NCBI GenBank assembly: GCA_965153455.1 | Contig: OZ234498.1 | Span: 5,828,001-5,892,000 of the forward strand | Source: Sphagnum compactum | Lineage: Eukaryota > Bryophyta > Sphagnopsida > Sphagnales | Direction of reading: 5' to 3' | DNA: 64,000 bases | Shown here: piece after piece, positions 13,746 through 27,639 of the stretch | How positions within the stretch are numbered: position 1 is the stretch's first letter | How the letters are laid out: each line of letters begins with the position of its first letter | Program-made: the position numbers and the translations under genes | The notes under the pieces: model-generated | Seen by the model: only the letters and a program-made list of their open reading frames with translations | What the model was told of the DNA's origin: nothing | Databases searched by the model: none

Positions 13746-15600
13746 ACGAGTTGGGGAATGTGCTTCAACTTTCTTCTTCTTCCGCTGTTTCATTTTGGGA
13801 CCCACCTTTGGGTCCCTTGAGGAGTTTGGGGTCGTGTCAAATGTCCTATAACTTGTGAGCATGTTCATCATCATAAAAAACACACCCTCATCATCTGACA
13901 TTGGTACATTAGTTATTGATAATTATTTTAGAATTGTTCAAAACACATATATGTGTTTCATAACATTTTCGTTATGTCTCATTTTCAAAGTGTGCAATTT
14001 ACCTTTTAAATACATTTTTGTCACAACATCTTATGAATCAAATAATTTTATTAATTATGTCCATGCATCATGTGATGTTTTATATATTAAATATGGAAAA
14101 ACAATTATCAAAAAAATTATTAATTATTGTTGGAGATATAGTATTTTCCCATGTAGTTATGTTAATTGTTCCTATGACAAACAATGCCTATGTACCATAG
14201 CAATTTGCACTTATGTGGGATTGACTTTGGCTTAGTGAGTCAATGGACCAAAACTTTTCAATCTTGAAAATCAATCTATGTTTCCATATATTAAAATAAG
14301 ATCCATCAAATTTAAAAATGTGATTATTATCGATCTTTTGTGCCATGATAATTAAAATTGTACATTTTAATAAAAGGAATGTATAACCTTATGTGAAAAG
14401 GAAGATTTTGTTTTCCTTGTTTCAATCAATTTGAATTAAATTTGCAATTGTTCTTCAATCAATTTCAATATCGTTGAAGAAACATTATTCATTTCAAGAA
14501 CAAATTTGTTTGAACAATGTGATCAATTCATTACACATTCTTTTGAGTTTCTAAATTCTTTAGACAATTCTTTTATTTGAAATTTAATTTCATCTTACAA
14601 AAGTTACTATTGAATTTTCATCGAGCTTTGATACTATGTGAAATTTATGAAAGACATTCTATTCATTTAGGATGTACAATAAATCATGTATTATAAATAT
14701 CATCAAGAGTTCTCCTGAAAGTGTTTCAACTATGAGGAGCTGCATCCCATGGGTAGCTAACAATGTATGATATTGTATTTATATTAAAGAATTACTATAC
14801 ACCCAAGGCATTAACCAACATAAAAGCACATGCAAAAAATATGGTTTTGATCAATTGTTTCCTTTCGAAAAAAATTGCTTACCTTTTTTGCTGCACCCTT
14901 GGTGGTGGAAAAGATCCACTTCGTAGAGTGCACTCCACATACACGAGAAATTTCCTGCCTTTCAAATGTAAGGCCTGTTTGTGAGATCGTCAGGTCTCAG
15001 AGTTCAAACTTGATCAAGTATGTGATGTAGTTTCCGTTGGGTCCCACATTTTGAGGAATGTTGAGGAGGTGTTAATATGAAATGGAAATTGATTGTTTAA
15101 TGGGGGAGCTTCATTTCGTGTTTGAACGGCTGCTACTTTGAACTTTGGACTTTGAACTTCCCAATAATGGGGGACATAACAGTTTTGGGGAACTTCATGG
15201 AACATTTCCTGTTTGAACTGTTGCTAGTTTGAACTTGCTATATAGCCTAACAGGGCAGAGCAACTGAGTATCGAAGCAAACGATGATGATGAGTCAAGTC
15301 ACTTTTGTTTGTTAAGCCCATTCACAATTCAATTACTCTAATTTGTGAACAATCAATCCTCTTCTTAATTTGGTTTTTGCATTCAGATGAGAAGGAGCAT
15401 TCTTCTTTCTTACTTGATTGAAATTTTTGTTTTACTCTCTTTCTTACTTCGCCCGCCCAAGCAATAGGGAGAAGAGTCGCTTGTTTATTATTATTGCTCT
15501 TATTTAAGCTCTCATTCAGATTAATTTGTTAATTTTGATGATGAGGCGCAATCATCTTCATTCAGTGACAACTTAGTTTTGCACTCAAGTTTCTTTCTTG
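13746..15600. other. Gene-free intergenic DNA
   Basis: AT-rich, no supported gene. A short internal duplication is visible: the TTTGAACGGCTGCTACTTTGAACTT block near 15119 recurs as TTTGAACTGTTGCTAGTTTGAACTT near 15212. TTTGAAC-type blocks of this kind look like leftovers of a repeat. Confidence 0.6.
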
Positions 15601-15619
15601 GAGAAGCAAATAACTAGGT

Positions 15620-16780
15620 TGTTAGCCAAGTTCCTAGAGCTGATTGTTTCCGGTGCAAAGAATGATGAGCGAGGGGCTCGCTCGCGATCGAGGGAGAGAG
15701 AGCGAAGAAAGCGATGAATTTGATGACGAACTCCGATGGAACCAACCTCAGACACAAACGACAACAACCGCCTCGTAAGACCCGCCGCGTATGTATTGCG
15801 CACGTGGCGGCTGGCTGGCTCGCTAGCGCGGCTTATGCACACAAGAGCGTGACAAGGCGAAGCGCCGCAATCACGGGGGCCAAAATAGGTAGCCAAGGCA
15901 ACGGCTTTAAAAAGACCCCACTTTTCCAAACGAATTTTCCCCCTGCATCACACGACACGCAACAAGCTACCATAATAAAAACCTAGAGAGAGTATCGCCA
16001 CCGCTGCACCAACTTTCCAACTACTCTTTGTGTGTGTGTGTCTCTCTCTCTCATACCTTTGCCGGGTGGCCAAAACCACGCGCTTCCTGTTGTTGTCGTA
16101 CTTCCAACTTTTTCTTGCTATTGTGAATTCGGAGCTTATTATTTATAATAAGTTTGTGGGGTTGTATACGATCAAAGGGATTGGCGTAGCATGTGAATTC
16201 TTATGTGTGCTTTGGGGTTTTTTTTTCTCTTATTTTTTTGGTTTTGGGGGCCGTGGGGAGGTTGTTTTCTATATTCTTCTATATTCCACAAACACTCGGA
16301 GCTTCTGAGCTTTGGTTGTGTATTGGTGGTAGAAGAAGAGTACCTTTCTTGTGTTTTTCATTCCTCTTTGTGTGTGGGTGGGTGGATCCGTGGTGTCAGT
16401 TTTTCACGAGCTTCAACTCCAAGATTGTCGTTTGGGTTGTTGCGTAGGTAGAGCTTGTGTGTGTGAAAGCTTCGTTTGAGTGAGAATCCATTTGTGAGTG
16501 GTGATACTCTTGCTGGAATTTCAACTCGGAGCTTCTTCTGGGGACGTTTTGGGGGGTTGTGAATAGGGTAGGGATTCAGGGGTGTGAGGTTTTTCTGTGG
16601 GTTTTGTGGATTTTGTAGTAACTTCGACTTGGATCTTGTTACCTTTGGATAGTATGTGTAGTTTGGTATTGCATGTGAGTTCATGCGGGTTCGTTTTCTC
16701 TTGCAGGGGTGGTGGTGGTGGTCTTCATTTCCTTTCAACTTCAACTGCAAGACTTTGAATTTTGTGGAGGTTTTAGCATA
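15620..16780 (+). promoter_or_regulatory. CpG-rich promoter and 5' leader of the Mpv17/PMP22 gene
   Basis: From about 15620 to 16000 the sequence turns abruptly CpG-rich (GCTCGCTCGCGATCGAGG near 15675, ACCCGCCGCGTATG near 15779), then passes a CT/GT pyrimidine patch (16029-16052) typical of plant core promoters and leaders. A TTCTCTTGCAG at 16696-16706 looks like the acceptor of a leader intron before the ATG at 16781. The transcription start is inferred to lie around 15970-16050. A 114-codon ORF on the minus strand in this island has no recognisable homology and is not called. Confidence 0.5.
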
Positions 16781-19700
16781 ATGTCGTTGCAAGCGCTGAT
16801 AGTAGCACAAGCGCTAGTGCCGTCAAGTCCAAGTATTTGTTGTACTGTTGTAAACAGTAAACACTCAAGCGCCACAAGGCGGCCGTGGCAGCAGCTACCG
16901 CAGGCCTCACTTCGCAATGCATCGTTGCGAGCGGCCAATGTGGAGCAAGTGAGCACTCTGTTTTCTGGAGGAGGCGATAAGAATAACAACGGGCGTGGAG
17001 GGGGAGGAGGAGATGGTGGAGGGGGGGGAGGATCGTCAGGAAGTAGTGGTGGCTCTCATGGCGGATTTGAAGACCAGTCTGGTGTACCCCTTGTGCATGT
17101 GACTGCCTGGTCTCTACTTTGGGCTAGGTCAGACTTCCCCTTCCCTCCCAAAACTGCAGAACGGGTATGGCTTCTTGCAGGGAGCTTTGGTGTTGCTTTC
17201 TGCAGTTGCAGAGGAATGGTTGTTTTGAGGGGTGTAAAATGAGGAATGAAAATGCCCAGGATGCCCTCTGCACTAGGTACAGCCAAAAACAAAATCAAGA
17301 GGCAGAGTTTGAGGGTTTTTATGAATTTGTATAAACCATGGAGATCTATGGGCTTTGAGCTTCTCACCTTGCTCCATGGATTTTTGGTTCCTTAGTTGGT
17401 AATGTTGCCTTCTTTTGTACCAATCTGTTTAGAAGGGTATGCTCAAGATACAAAACCTAAGAAGATGGGTGTGGAACTTAAGGAGAATTTTGCAGTTGAC
17501 AGTAGCAATAATAGAACTTAGTTGCACAAGGAACTAGGGTTAGGATGTGCAGCAATAGCCTGTATTCTAGTGCCTACCAGGCTCAAAATCTGGGAAAGAT
17601 GCTCACTTGGGGTGGATGCCCATATGCTCAAGTAGAATCACAAAAGAGGGAACTTGCTTGGTGAGTCACAGAGGCTAAGTCCTGGTGAAGGAGTTTGACC
17701 CCTATTGCTTGTGAGTTGAGCTTCACTAAGAAGGAAGCAAAGGAAAATGTATCAGTTGCCCAAACCTAACATGGAACGCTTCTTGTGGAACAAGGGTGAC
17801 AGGTACATGGAGAACTTGGATAGACATCCACTGGTGGTGAAGAGTCTGACTGCTGGTTGCTTGAATGCATTTGCTGACTTAATTTGCCAGGTACTTGCTT
17901 TTGTTTTGTGCTTACCAGAGTAACCAATGCAAATACATGTTTTCCCAGTATCATATCTGAGTGGAAAAAGTCCCAAGACTATACCCATGAGCTTTCATTT
18001 CACCCATTTCTGGTGGTGTAAGAAAAGCTTTAAATATGTTTGGAATACCAATTTTGCAAAGCCTAAGGGGGTGAGGCCTGTTATATATCCAGCAATGGTA
18101 AAGAATTCTGGAGGTGCCCTTGTTTCTGGTTGGTTTCTTTTGCTTAGCTGAATTGAAAAAACCTGCAGGTTTTTGTAGAGAAAGTGGACACAGTGGAGAT
18201 AAAGCGGCTGCTGTCCTTTGTGGCTATTGGTATTTTCATGAGTGGACCTGGTTTGCACTACTGGTAGGTGGAAATTCATCTTGTTAGGTACTCCAGTGCA
18301 TTGTGTCATGTCTCTTGAGTTCTATCCAACATCATGACTGACTAGTCTTCCTGTTGCTTCCAGAAACATGATAGAAAATTAGGACACAGATTTTGTATAA
18401 TGGTTGACCTGAAATTTTGGGCAGATTGTTTACTTATGTACAACCACCCTCAGAGCTAATGACGTGTGGGTAGTCATGGCAGCTTGTCACTGTTATTCAT
18501 GATGAAGTTGGTGATGATGGTCTGGCACTTTGTGAGCAACTCTCATAAGGTTACGACTGCACTCATTTTCGTGATACCTTCAAATTGTTGTTATGGAGAT
18601 TTCTCTGCAGTTCCACAGGTATAAGCTGTGTTAGTTGCATTGTCTTTCTCCTGGTTTTGGCTCTATCACATTATCAAGTGAGATGGGATGTAGCTTGGAG
18701 TACACTGGACTCATGTACAGTCATCCAGGGACAAGTTCAAATCTGAGCTTTGCATATGACCATGTAGGTATGGAACCCTTTCCAAATTTATTACTGTGCC
18801 AGGCATGGGTGGTGTGGTTCTTCGCATTGCTGCAGATCAGGTACATCCTTTGTTCTGGATTGTCGTCTGTGCACTACATATGCCAAAGTTCTCTTCTTGT
18901 GACCATTGAAGCAATACTGATCTTTAGAAGCAGAAGTGGGGTTTTCATCATTGATAGTTTGAAGCTACTTAGTTGAGGATTGTTAAACCTTGGCTGAGGG
19001 CATTAAGTGTAAGAGAATCTCCCAATTTGCTGACAATCATGACTAGAACATCAGTTGATTTTGCAGACCTCCCTGTTCTGGGGACAAGTACTTCGTAAAC
19101 ACTTTGCATCTCACCTTAAATGACTGGGAAATAGCCTTCCTGGGACAAGAGTTTAGTGTGTGGATTTTAACTTGACGAGTTTTGCAATTGCAGCTGGTCT
19201 TCACACCCCTTGGCATATGTGGCTTCTTTGTGGCACTCCTTTCTCTTGAAGGCCGACAAAGTGAAATTTCTGACAAGCTTCACAAGGTATTTGAGATCTT
19301 TTCCCCTTTGTTGCTATCTGGTTTGCCAATATGGCGTCAGGATTTTTTCTCCTTGTTCTTTTGAAGATATTGGAAGTGGGAGTGTGTCCTCCTGAATATG
19401 CAGGTATGTCCATGTGTGAGAGTCACATGTTAGTTGGACTCCAACACTATAACAACTTCAATATTGGGTCACTCAGCTTTCATCATGAGAATTTAAATCA
19501 TCTAATCATGGTGCAGGCATACAGATACTGTTGCAGTGGACTGGTTCCTGTTGTGGTAAATTTTGAGATCAATTACAACATGTGACAGTCATGTAAACAA
19601 TTAGTTTGTTGTTTGCTGTTTTTTTGTGGGTGGCAGGATTTGTTGGAGACAGTTGTGGCCAACTGGAAGGTTTGGATTCCTTTCCAGGTGGTCAATTTTG

Positions 19701-20001
19701 GTTTTGTGCCCCCACATCTCCAGGTGCCAGCCTCCACACTCTATTGCTTTTGCCATATTCTCTACTTGTCAAAGTGTTTGTGAAAGCAATTTTTCAGGGC
19801 AATGGAGCCGGCAACATGTATCATGCACATTCTTTCCATACAGTTTTCTCTCAAAGGACCACAGGGCTTGACTTTAAGGAGGAATTCCATGCTTATGAAG
19901 CTCCATGTAATCAGTATGATGCATGCTGGTTGCAGGTAGCAGCAGCTGGTGTATTGGGCATGGTCTGGAGCATCTTCATCTCATTCAAAGGTCATTCATA
20001 G
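16781..20001 (+). CDS. Mpv17/PMP22-family membrane protein, organelle-targeted
   Basis: Small integral membrane protein family of peroxisomes, mitochondria and plastids; the transported substrate is unsettled for the plant members. Exons joined by phase: 16781-17127, 17803-17890, 18169-18263, one short unresolved exon, 18803-18840, 19194-19286, 19637-19723, 19936-20001 (stop TAG). The N-terminal 60 residues are rich in Ser, Arg and Ala and poor in acids, like a plastid or mitochondrial transit peptide. A Gly/Ser-rich linker follows (residues 65-98). Family hallmarks then appear in order: YMENLDRHPLVVKSLTAG, FADLICQ, GPGLHYW, LRIAADQLVFTP, LSLEGRQSE, and the signature NWKVWIPFQVVNFGFVPPHL, ending VWSIFISFKGHS. 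About four membrane segments are visible. The exon between 18263 and 18803 must have a length of 3n+2; candidates include 8-nt microexons at 18287 or 18610, neither convincing. The split at 17127/17803 restores WSLLWARYMENL, matching the family. Confidence 0.88.
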
Positions 20002-23000
20002 AACCTTACAACAAGTGATGGAGTTCTTGAAAACTCGGTTTTTTTAAAGTGTACAAGAGCAAAGTATAGAAAAGCACATTGCAGTGTGTCTATATCCAAG
20101 TTGCTGCATTTGAATCCTCCAGTCATGCAAAGTGTGTAGAGGAAAGATTTTACACCATCATGCAAGGTATGAAGCCATTGGTTACCTGAAATCCAGATTG
20201 AACATGAAAGCTGTACAGTAGCCATATCCACCCTTGAAAATGAAAATTTTGGTCCCACAATGGCTTGACTCAAATTGATGGAGTTGTGAAATGATGCAAT
20301 TGGTTTGCTGTGGTTTACAATGGCAAGAGCAGACCAAACATCATGTGAAATGCAAAATTGTTTGCATTCTGGTCAGCACAAAATAGCCAATTTTAGCAGA
20401 AACCTGTGCTTCATAATCACAAGCTAGAGTTGAATTGGAGAGGATCTTCTGATCTGGTCTGGTTGTTGATTCTTCAAAGTGTACTCCATTCACCCAGTTC
20501 ACCGTGAAATGGTCATATTCTAATCTTTTCCATGGTTTAGCCCTGTGGCAACTACCAGAACCTCTCATTGTGCAACTGGTATTGTCCATGGCTTCTGAAA
20601 CATGGTTTGACCCAGGCTCCTAAATCTGAGCCTGAAGGAAAACACCCCTGTATTCTTAACCATGCAATTGTCTTGCACATTGTGCAAACAGCTCTTGAGG
20701 AGGAACTGACATGTTACTACACACAGGCCAACATTCAAACCCAAGAGTGCATGACCATTGTTGTACCTGTGGAGACTTTAGACATTTCTGTTTCTCTGTG
20801 TGTTGTCAGCGGAATGAACACAAAGTGTGTCAATTGTTGTCATCAAGTTTATTTTAATATATTCATAAGCAAGGGAGTCATCTATAGATTGACATTTAAG
20901 ATAGTAAATCCTTCGATTATTTCTCTAATTTCTCTAACAGCATTGGTACTTTTGTGTAAGAACATCATAATAACTAAACAAAGGAACCTGTTCAACCTTT
21001 GGTGTCACAAGCATGCAAATGTCATTAGCTTGTGCTTGTGAAAGCACCATTTTTTTAAACGGTGAAATTTTGCACATTTCAACCTACCTTGAGACCTTTC
21101 TACCTGTCTCCTTGACCTTAGGGTTGCAAATTTTACCTTTTGCACCAGGATCCTACAGTAGCAGCTTCTAGAAAGTTTCCTTTCTATCAAGAGCAAGAGG
21201 AGGTTGTCAGTTGTAGCTACATGTGAGGACTGTTAGATGTCAAGTTTCAAGGAAGGATGATCAAATGTTGCATCAAATACGAAGTAATTGGCCTTTGTTT
21301 GCAACTTCCTCGACCTTGGATTTGTTTCCATTGTCACTCTTTTCCTCTTCATTTGCATTCTCCATGCCACTTCCTACTCACTAGGCTTTAAGAGTACATA
21401 GCAGTGATGTTGTAACCTTTAATGCTTGTATGGGATGCTTGTTGAGTTTTCAAGTTGTATTCAACATCATGGAGTTGCAATTTTATGATTTGATCTTTCA
21501 AAAAATTGTTGTGTGAGCTTTGTGTGTTAAGTGTGCAACAAATGTCATCAAGGGAAAGTGAGCTGATGTTGATGGATTCATAGTCATGGTCAATTTTTAA
21601 ATGTGCATACAAAAGGTATGTGAAATTTGCAAATACTTATGTTTAAACATTTCTTTTTGTTGGTGTGTGGGTGCACTTGTCAAACCACATGTTTTTGTTT
21701 TGTGAACTATTTGTGTTTTGTGGATGCATGAGTCAAGCTTGTGCTTTCATTTTGATGTGTAGGAGATTTGTTGTTTGTTTTGAATGGGAACTTGGAGTTG
21801 CATTATTGCTTCTCAAAACCTCAGACCTATGCATTTTGTTTTGTCATGCATCCATTGAAATCATCTTTGAAGTTCAAGATCTTCAAGTTCAAGCATTTCT
21901 TTGCAAAGGCTTTGTTTAATGTCTTGAACCCTTCCATGATTGGATCTACCACTACAACAACATGCAATGCTTCATCCTCTAGCATTACATGTCTAAGAGA
22001 GAAATGTGATGTACTTGGGAAAGATCACTTACCCTTTTTCATGGATCTTGGTCCAAGTTGTTAGAGGCTTTAAATCCTTTAAAGCCCAAAAAACCTAAGA
22101 AGGTAGATTGGGAATTGAATTGTGTCTTCCAATATGGTTGGTGACCCCTTCAACTCGTCCCAAAATATCAATGGTAGCTCATTGAAATGACACAAGGTTT
22201 GAAAGAAAAAGAATTTGAAGCACGTTCTTTAGCCCCATGCATTGGAAGAAGAGGTGTGTGGGAACTCTAATATGGGACTAAGATGAAATGACATTTGTGG
22301 GCAACTCTTGGTCAATTCACTTGCACATGACATATAATGCAAATGATTATTGTAAATGGAACCAAATTGGGCATGGACTTGTTTTGGACTCATGGTAAAC
22401 TTAGTTATTCAAACAACCTTAACTTTGGAAGATACGCCACCTTCCTTTCCCTAGCATATTTAGAATTGTTTGCAAGGGCCACATTGAAATTGCATTCTTC
22501 CCAAAAGTCCCAAAATGGGTTCTCAAAACTAGGACACAATGTCTAAATTGTTTGGAACATAATATTTCCTTCAAATAAATATATTTTGAACATGTAACCT
22601 TAAATTCTTGTAACTTTCATTGAGATCTAAAGATTTCTTGATTTGAACATGATTTGATCTCACAATTTATCCTTTGAACATTGTGGACTTTCATGAAGTC
22701 CCAATTCCCAAAATGGGTGTCATGATTATTTTTGGATTAATAGGTTTAAGTATTTTTAATTATTTAAATTAATTATTTCAAATGTGAAAGGTTTGAAATT
22801 TTTTGGATGATTTATTATTTTCTTGGGAGGAGCAAAGGATTGATCTATCCTCATGGGAAAGGCTGATAATTTTGAAAGTATTCCTTAAACCTCATGGTAG
22901 TTTTCCTTTTGGTCTTAACCAAAAAAATGACATCTTAAAATAGCAATAATTTGGAAAACAATTCTTGAAAATTAACCTTGTGACACACAATTCACCTTGT

Positions 23001-26000
23001 AATGCAATGAAAATTCTTATAACCATTTCAATCTTCAACAAAACTTCCTTTGTAAACTACAACAATTTTGATGTTTTCTTTAATATCGTAACTTAGAATC
23101 CTTAAATGTTCAAATTCAACATTCGAAATCTAATTTTAGCGAAATTTGTTGACTTTGCATATATCTAACATTTATGGGTGAAAAAAGGTTTTAAGATGAA
23201 AAAAGCCCAAAAACAAGGATATTTAAAGGATAACTTTAATGTGAAATGGTGTTTGATGTGGTGTTTGATGCATAGTCAACCTTGCTCAAATGCTTTTTTC
23301 CCAAGAGAGAATTCCAACCAAAAAAAAACAAAAAAACTTTGGAACAAATTCCCTAACATTTCTAATCAAGTACAAATATCAAAAGTGTAAAAATACATTA
23401 AAAAATACCAATCTTATGGAAAACCTTTAAGTAACTCGTTATATTTTTAGAATGGATTCAATGTGATTTACATGCAAATTGTAACCATAACTAATGATGG
23501 GTTTATCATGAATCAAACCACATTGAAAGGTGTGTTACTTATTTACAAAACAACTTTAGGAAGTAATCCCCAATACCCATTGGTAATATTTTTTGAAGTT
23601 GAGAATTTTGGTATCTTGAAACTACCCAATATCTTATAAACTTTTTTTTTAAAAAATCAACATCATGCAAATTACCCAATTTAAATATGAGTTCCCTTAC
23701 AAATTGTGCTTCAAATGTGTTAAATTATTTGAACATTTGTTATTTTAAATTTTCAAAAGAGCATAACCTTCAAAAGGCTCATCTAATTCAAACATGTGAA
23801 TGGAATGTTTCATAACTTATAACCCTTTTCAAAACCTTTTTGACAACATTAATAATGAGTTGTGTATATCAATAATGTTAATAATTAGATAATCTTCAAA
23901 AAAAAAAAGTTGAAATCAAATAAAAAATGTGACCTAAAGATGCCTTATTCCTTAAGAATATGAACTTCTAACCCATTATAGTCACATTCTTACCATGTAC
24001 TCAAATCACAAACCCTATTTCATTGAATTACACCATAAACACAAAATATATCTTGAACTTTGGATTGATATTATTTTCAACTTTAACCAATCTTAACCCA
24101 AAAGTCATGGAAATTGCTATTATTAGGTCAATAACAAAGGTTTTCAAAAACATCATAAACATAAGGTACTGTTTAACATGTAATGGCATATTTGTTATTC
24201 CATATACCGAAATGGTTTCATAATGTTTAAAACTATGATGCAAGAGTTATTGAATATGACTTTCAACACTTGTTAGAGGGATATTGATTATTTTGCATTG
24301 AAAATTCAACAAAATCAAAACAAAATGAATTAAAGAACCAAGGTGCATTGTATATACTATTGGAAAACCCACAATGAGTAGGGTTATATGGAGGTGATTT
24401 CTATTGTTTGGCAAATATTTGGATTGCAAAAGAAATTGACCAAATCTTAGGTCATGTGAATAGATATATAACAATTTGATATCAAAAATGATAATATTTG
24501 CACCCATACCCATACATGGAATCTATAGTAATATGGTACATGTACCTAACCCCCATACCTAACAATAGGAAAAATTCAAATGTGCATATTAATACCTAAC
24601 CTAACATTAAAAAAACCAAATTTAAATAAACACCTAATCATATACCCTATCAAATACCTAGGGTTTATATTTGTTGGGTTTAGGTTGGAATCAAAAGTTG
24701 AACAAATAGTCACCATGGGTTGGTTTTTTAGCCCCTTTCAAGAAATATTTTTTGATGCATTATGATTGTGTTTAAGATTTAAATGTTGTGATTATGTTGT
24801 GCATTGTCAATTCCCTTGTTGAATGCAAAGGTTTCCATGGCCAACAATTTTAATTGCAACATTTTTACTAGTCATACCTAGAAGTGTTCCATTTCTATGG
24901 TGCACATCAATGTCTATCAAGCGATCAAGTATAGTAGCTATGGCTTGTGGAAGTGGAATAAGGCATTGACCCCCCCCCCCCGGTCTTATGTTTGGTTGTT
25001 GAGATCTAACATTTGTGTCCATGTATTTGGTTTTTTATTAAGGGTGACAGTTTCAAAAATGTAGTATTACTTTTGACATACCATGTGTTTAATTTTTATT
25101 GTTATTGGATTGTGGGCTAATAGTTGAGTAAGGCCCCCCTAAACTAGTGTTGGGCGGTTCTTTATTTTTTTTTGTGAATCATTGGGTTTGAGTTTTAAGA
25201 GAATTTATGAGACCCACCTCAATTCCTTTTTTAAAAAATTATTTTCAATAGGCCCAATGAGTGTTTCAAATACTTGTAACAAATAATTTCATTTAGGTTT
25301 CAAAATGTTGATTCTTAGACAACTCATACCAGTTATTGTCAAAGGCAATTTACACAAATTGGTTATCAAAAGTTCTATTATTTCAAACATCAGTTATTAA
25401 AATTTTAAATGAAAAATAGTATAATATTTTCTTCCAACATTTTATATGTTCACAAATTCATCATGTTCAAAAGAACCTCCAAACTCTTCAAATTTTAAAT
25501 CCTCCTTAATCATCTCCACCAAATTGAAAAGTGGTTTATAATCACTTCTAAAATGATTTGGTCAATTTTTACTCACAAAAATGAATATTTCTAAATTGCC
25601 TAATTGTAAACATCTTTTTAGGTTTATAAATATGCATGTCAAAGAAAAAATCCTCTTAATCATAATTTGTGATCCTACAATCTCTAGGATTTGGTAGGCC
25701 AAAAAACCAATAGTAGGAAACATGGCTTCATGTCTCCTCCACTATGAAAAAGACATTTGATTTCCTTCAGATCTACTTAGTAATGTTTGAAAATTAGTTG
25801 TTTTTTGGTTCACTTATGTTGAGAGTTTGTTAAAAAATATTTAGATTGAAATTTGCATCTATTGTTTGATATGCACATCTAACTTAAAATTCTACCATTG
25901 GATGTAAATAATGATAACATTTCAAAAACATAGGAAATATCGATTGTATATCATATTCTTCGACAATAATCACACCTTTTTCATAGCCAATACATGAAAA

Positions 26001-26617
26001 TATTAAACAAACATTTTAAAATTTAAGGTCTAACATAAAACATAATATGTTGTGAGATTTTCTTTCTTCATATCTTTTTTAAAAAGAAAGGAAAGATTCC
26101 AAAACATTACAAACTTCCCTATTGACATTAGTAGCAAATAGAAACAACTCTCAAAAACAATTTTAGAATCATCATCAATCAAATTAAATTGGGCAAGTGT
26201 GGCTTAGTAACTTTTTCACTAAAATTCAAGCACATGTGGTATGATAATGCTTGACTGCAATGCATTAGGCAATAACTAGTGGCTATTAAATTGGTTCAAA
26301 AAAACATAAACACTCACAACATGAGAAAGAAGATTCATAATTATTTGAGAAATGTGTCAAGTAAGAAGATGTGACACCCTCCCACTAATTCTAATAGTAT
26401 TTTGCCTACTATAAAAAAAGATAAACATCCTTGAATTGCAAGGCCTCTTGAAACATAATTATTTTATTAGCAAACCTATAATTACACATGCAATGTTTAA
26501 TATATATCCAACTAGCATTATTGAATAAGAAATAAAGAAAACCTTAGATTGGAAATGTTACTATAACCAATTAACACAATTAGATAAAAAGGAAGGAAAA
26601 AAAAAGTGTATAAAAGA
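20002..26617. other. Gene-free intergenic DNA with Mpv17-gene 3' flank
   Basis: The first few hundred bases presumably hold the 3' UTR of the Mpv17-type gene; I see no clear polyadenylation signal to fix its end. Beyond about 20350 there are only short ORFs without recognisable domains, the poly-C run at 24970-24981, and AT-rich, CpG-poor sequence. Confidence 0.6.
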
Positions 26618-27638
26618 TTAAAAATTCACCTTGTTTTCACTAGAGTATTCAATTTTCTTGGGTGAATATTTGAATTTAAATATGCCTTGTTCCATTCTTG
26701 TTTGCCTTTCGCAAACTTTTAAAACCAAGTTATACATTTCAAGGTACTTGCACACCTTAGGAAAAACATGACCAAAACAAGTACCTTGAAAACTTTCATT
26801 CAAATTAAAAATTTCACATTTCATAATTGATTTCAAAGCAATCGTCATTGCATTCAAATTTGACCCCTCGTTTTTTACATATCTAATGATTTTTTTCAAT
26901 TCATATTGATCAAAAAAAATTGTTAAATTGTTGGCCAAGGCTTGACCAATAGTTTTTGTTGCCTCAAACAAACCAATAGTCACTTGTTTAAACTACCAAT
27001 CGAATCCCAATAAGTTAATAACAAGAACAAATATATCATGTACCCCCTTGGACATCCATAATTTAAAACTTGTGTTTATAGATATACAATTTGCCAATTT
27101 TGGTAAAACACATACTTGTTTCATTTTCTCTACCAAGTTAAGTAATATTTCATGAAAAATTTATTTTCTAACAGGGAAGACAACTTGAAGACACAATTGC
27201 AAAACTAGATGTTTAAACCATACATTTTCCACAAATTGAGATGGAATTGATTTTTCACAATTAAAAGACCAAGGTCTTACATAAAAAAAATTTACTACTC
27301 ATTATCATTTTTGAAAGGATTTTTTACATCAAAAAACTTAGATATTGCATTATTTGACACATTAGGCCTTTTCTTTGTAGGTTGTTTTGAAGAATTCATT
27401 TTATTCAACCATTCACCTCCTCCTCAAAATCGTTGAAAATTAAATCATGATTTAAATTCACATGTTTTTTCAAAGCTATTCTTTCATATGTTTTATAATA
27501 TGTTATAAAACCTTTTCTTTTTTTCGTGCTTGGATTAAGAACATGCACAAGATTGGTATAACAAAGTATACATTTTGTGACTTCAAGATTTCCCTCATTG
27601 ACATTTTTCCCATCATTCACCCATAAAAAGCTCAACAA
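26618..27638 (-). mobile_element. Decayed hAT transposase with BED zinc finger
   Basis: Two fragments on the minus strand fit one hAT-type DNA transposase. The upstream part (27405-27638) is a BED finger: CILCYTN, then LKKHVNLNH, giving C-X2-C ... H-X4-H, after EGNLEVTK. The downstream part (about 26618-27090) holds SFKLWMSKGVHDIF, GLFEATKTIGQALANNL, YVKNEGSNLNAMTIALKS and FQGTCFGHVF, the core of the DDE/RNase-H-like domain of plant BED-hAT transposases. A stop falls between WMSKG and the core, and the C-terminal dimerisation region is not found downstream (25700-26600). Terminal inverted repeats and an 8-bp target duplication were not found by eye. Dead element. Confidence 0.8.
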
Positions 27639-27639
27639 A

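Noticed and set aside
15585-15929. 114-codon minus-strand ORF in the CpG island
   Set aside because: Open because the island is GC-rich; no homology recognised, and it lies in the promoter of the Mpv17-type gene.
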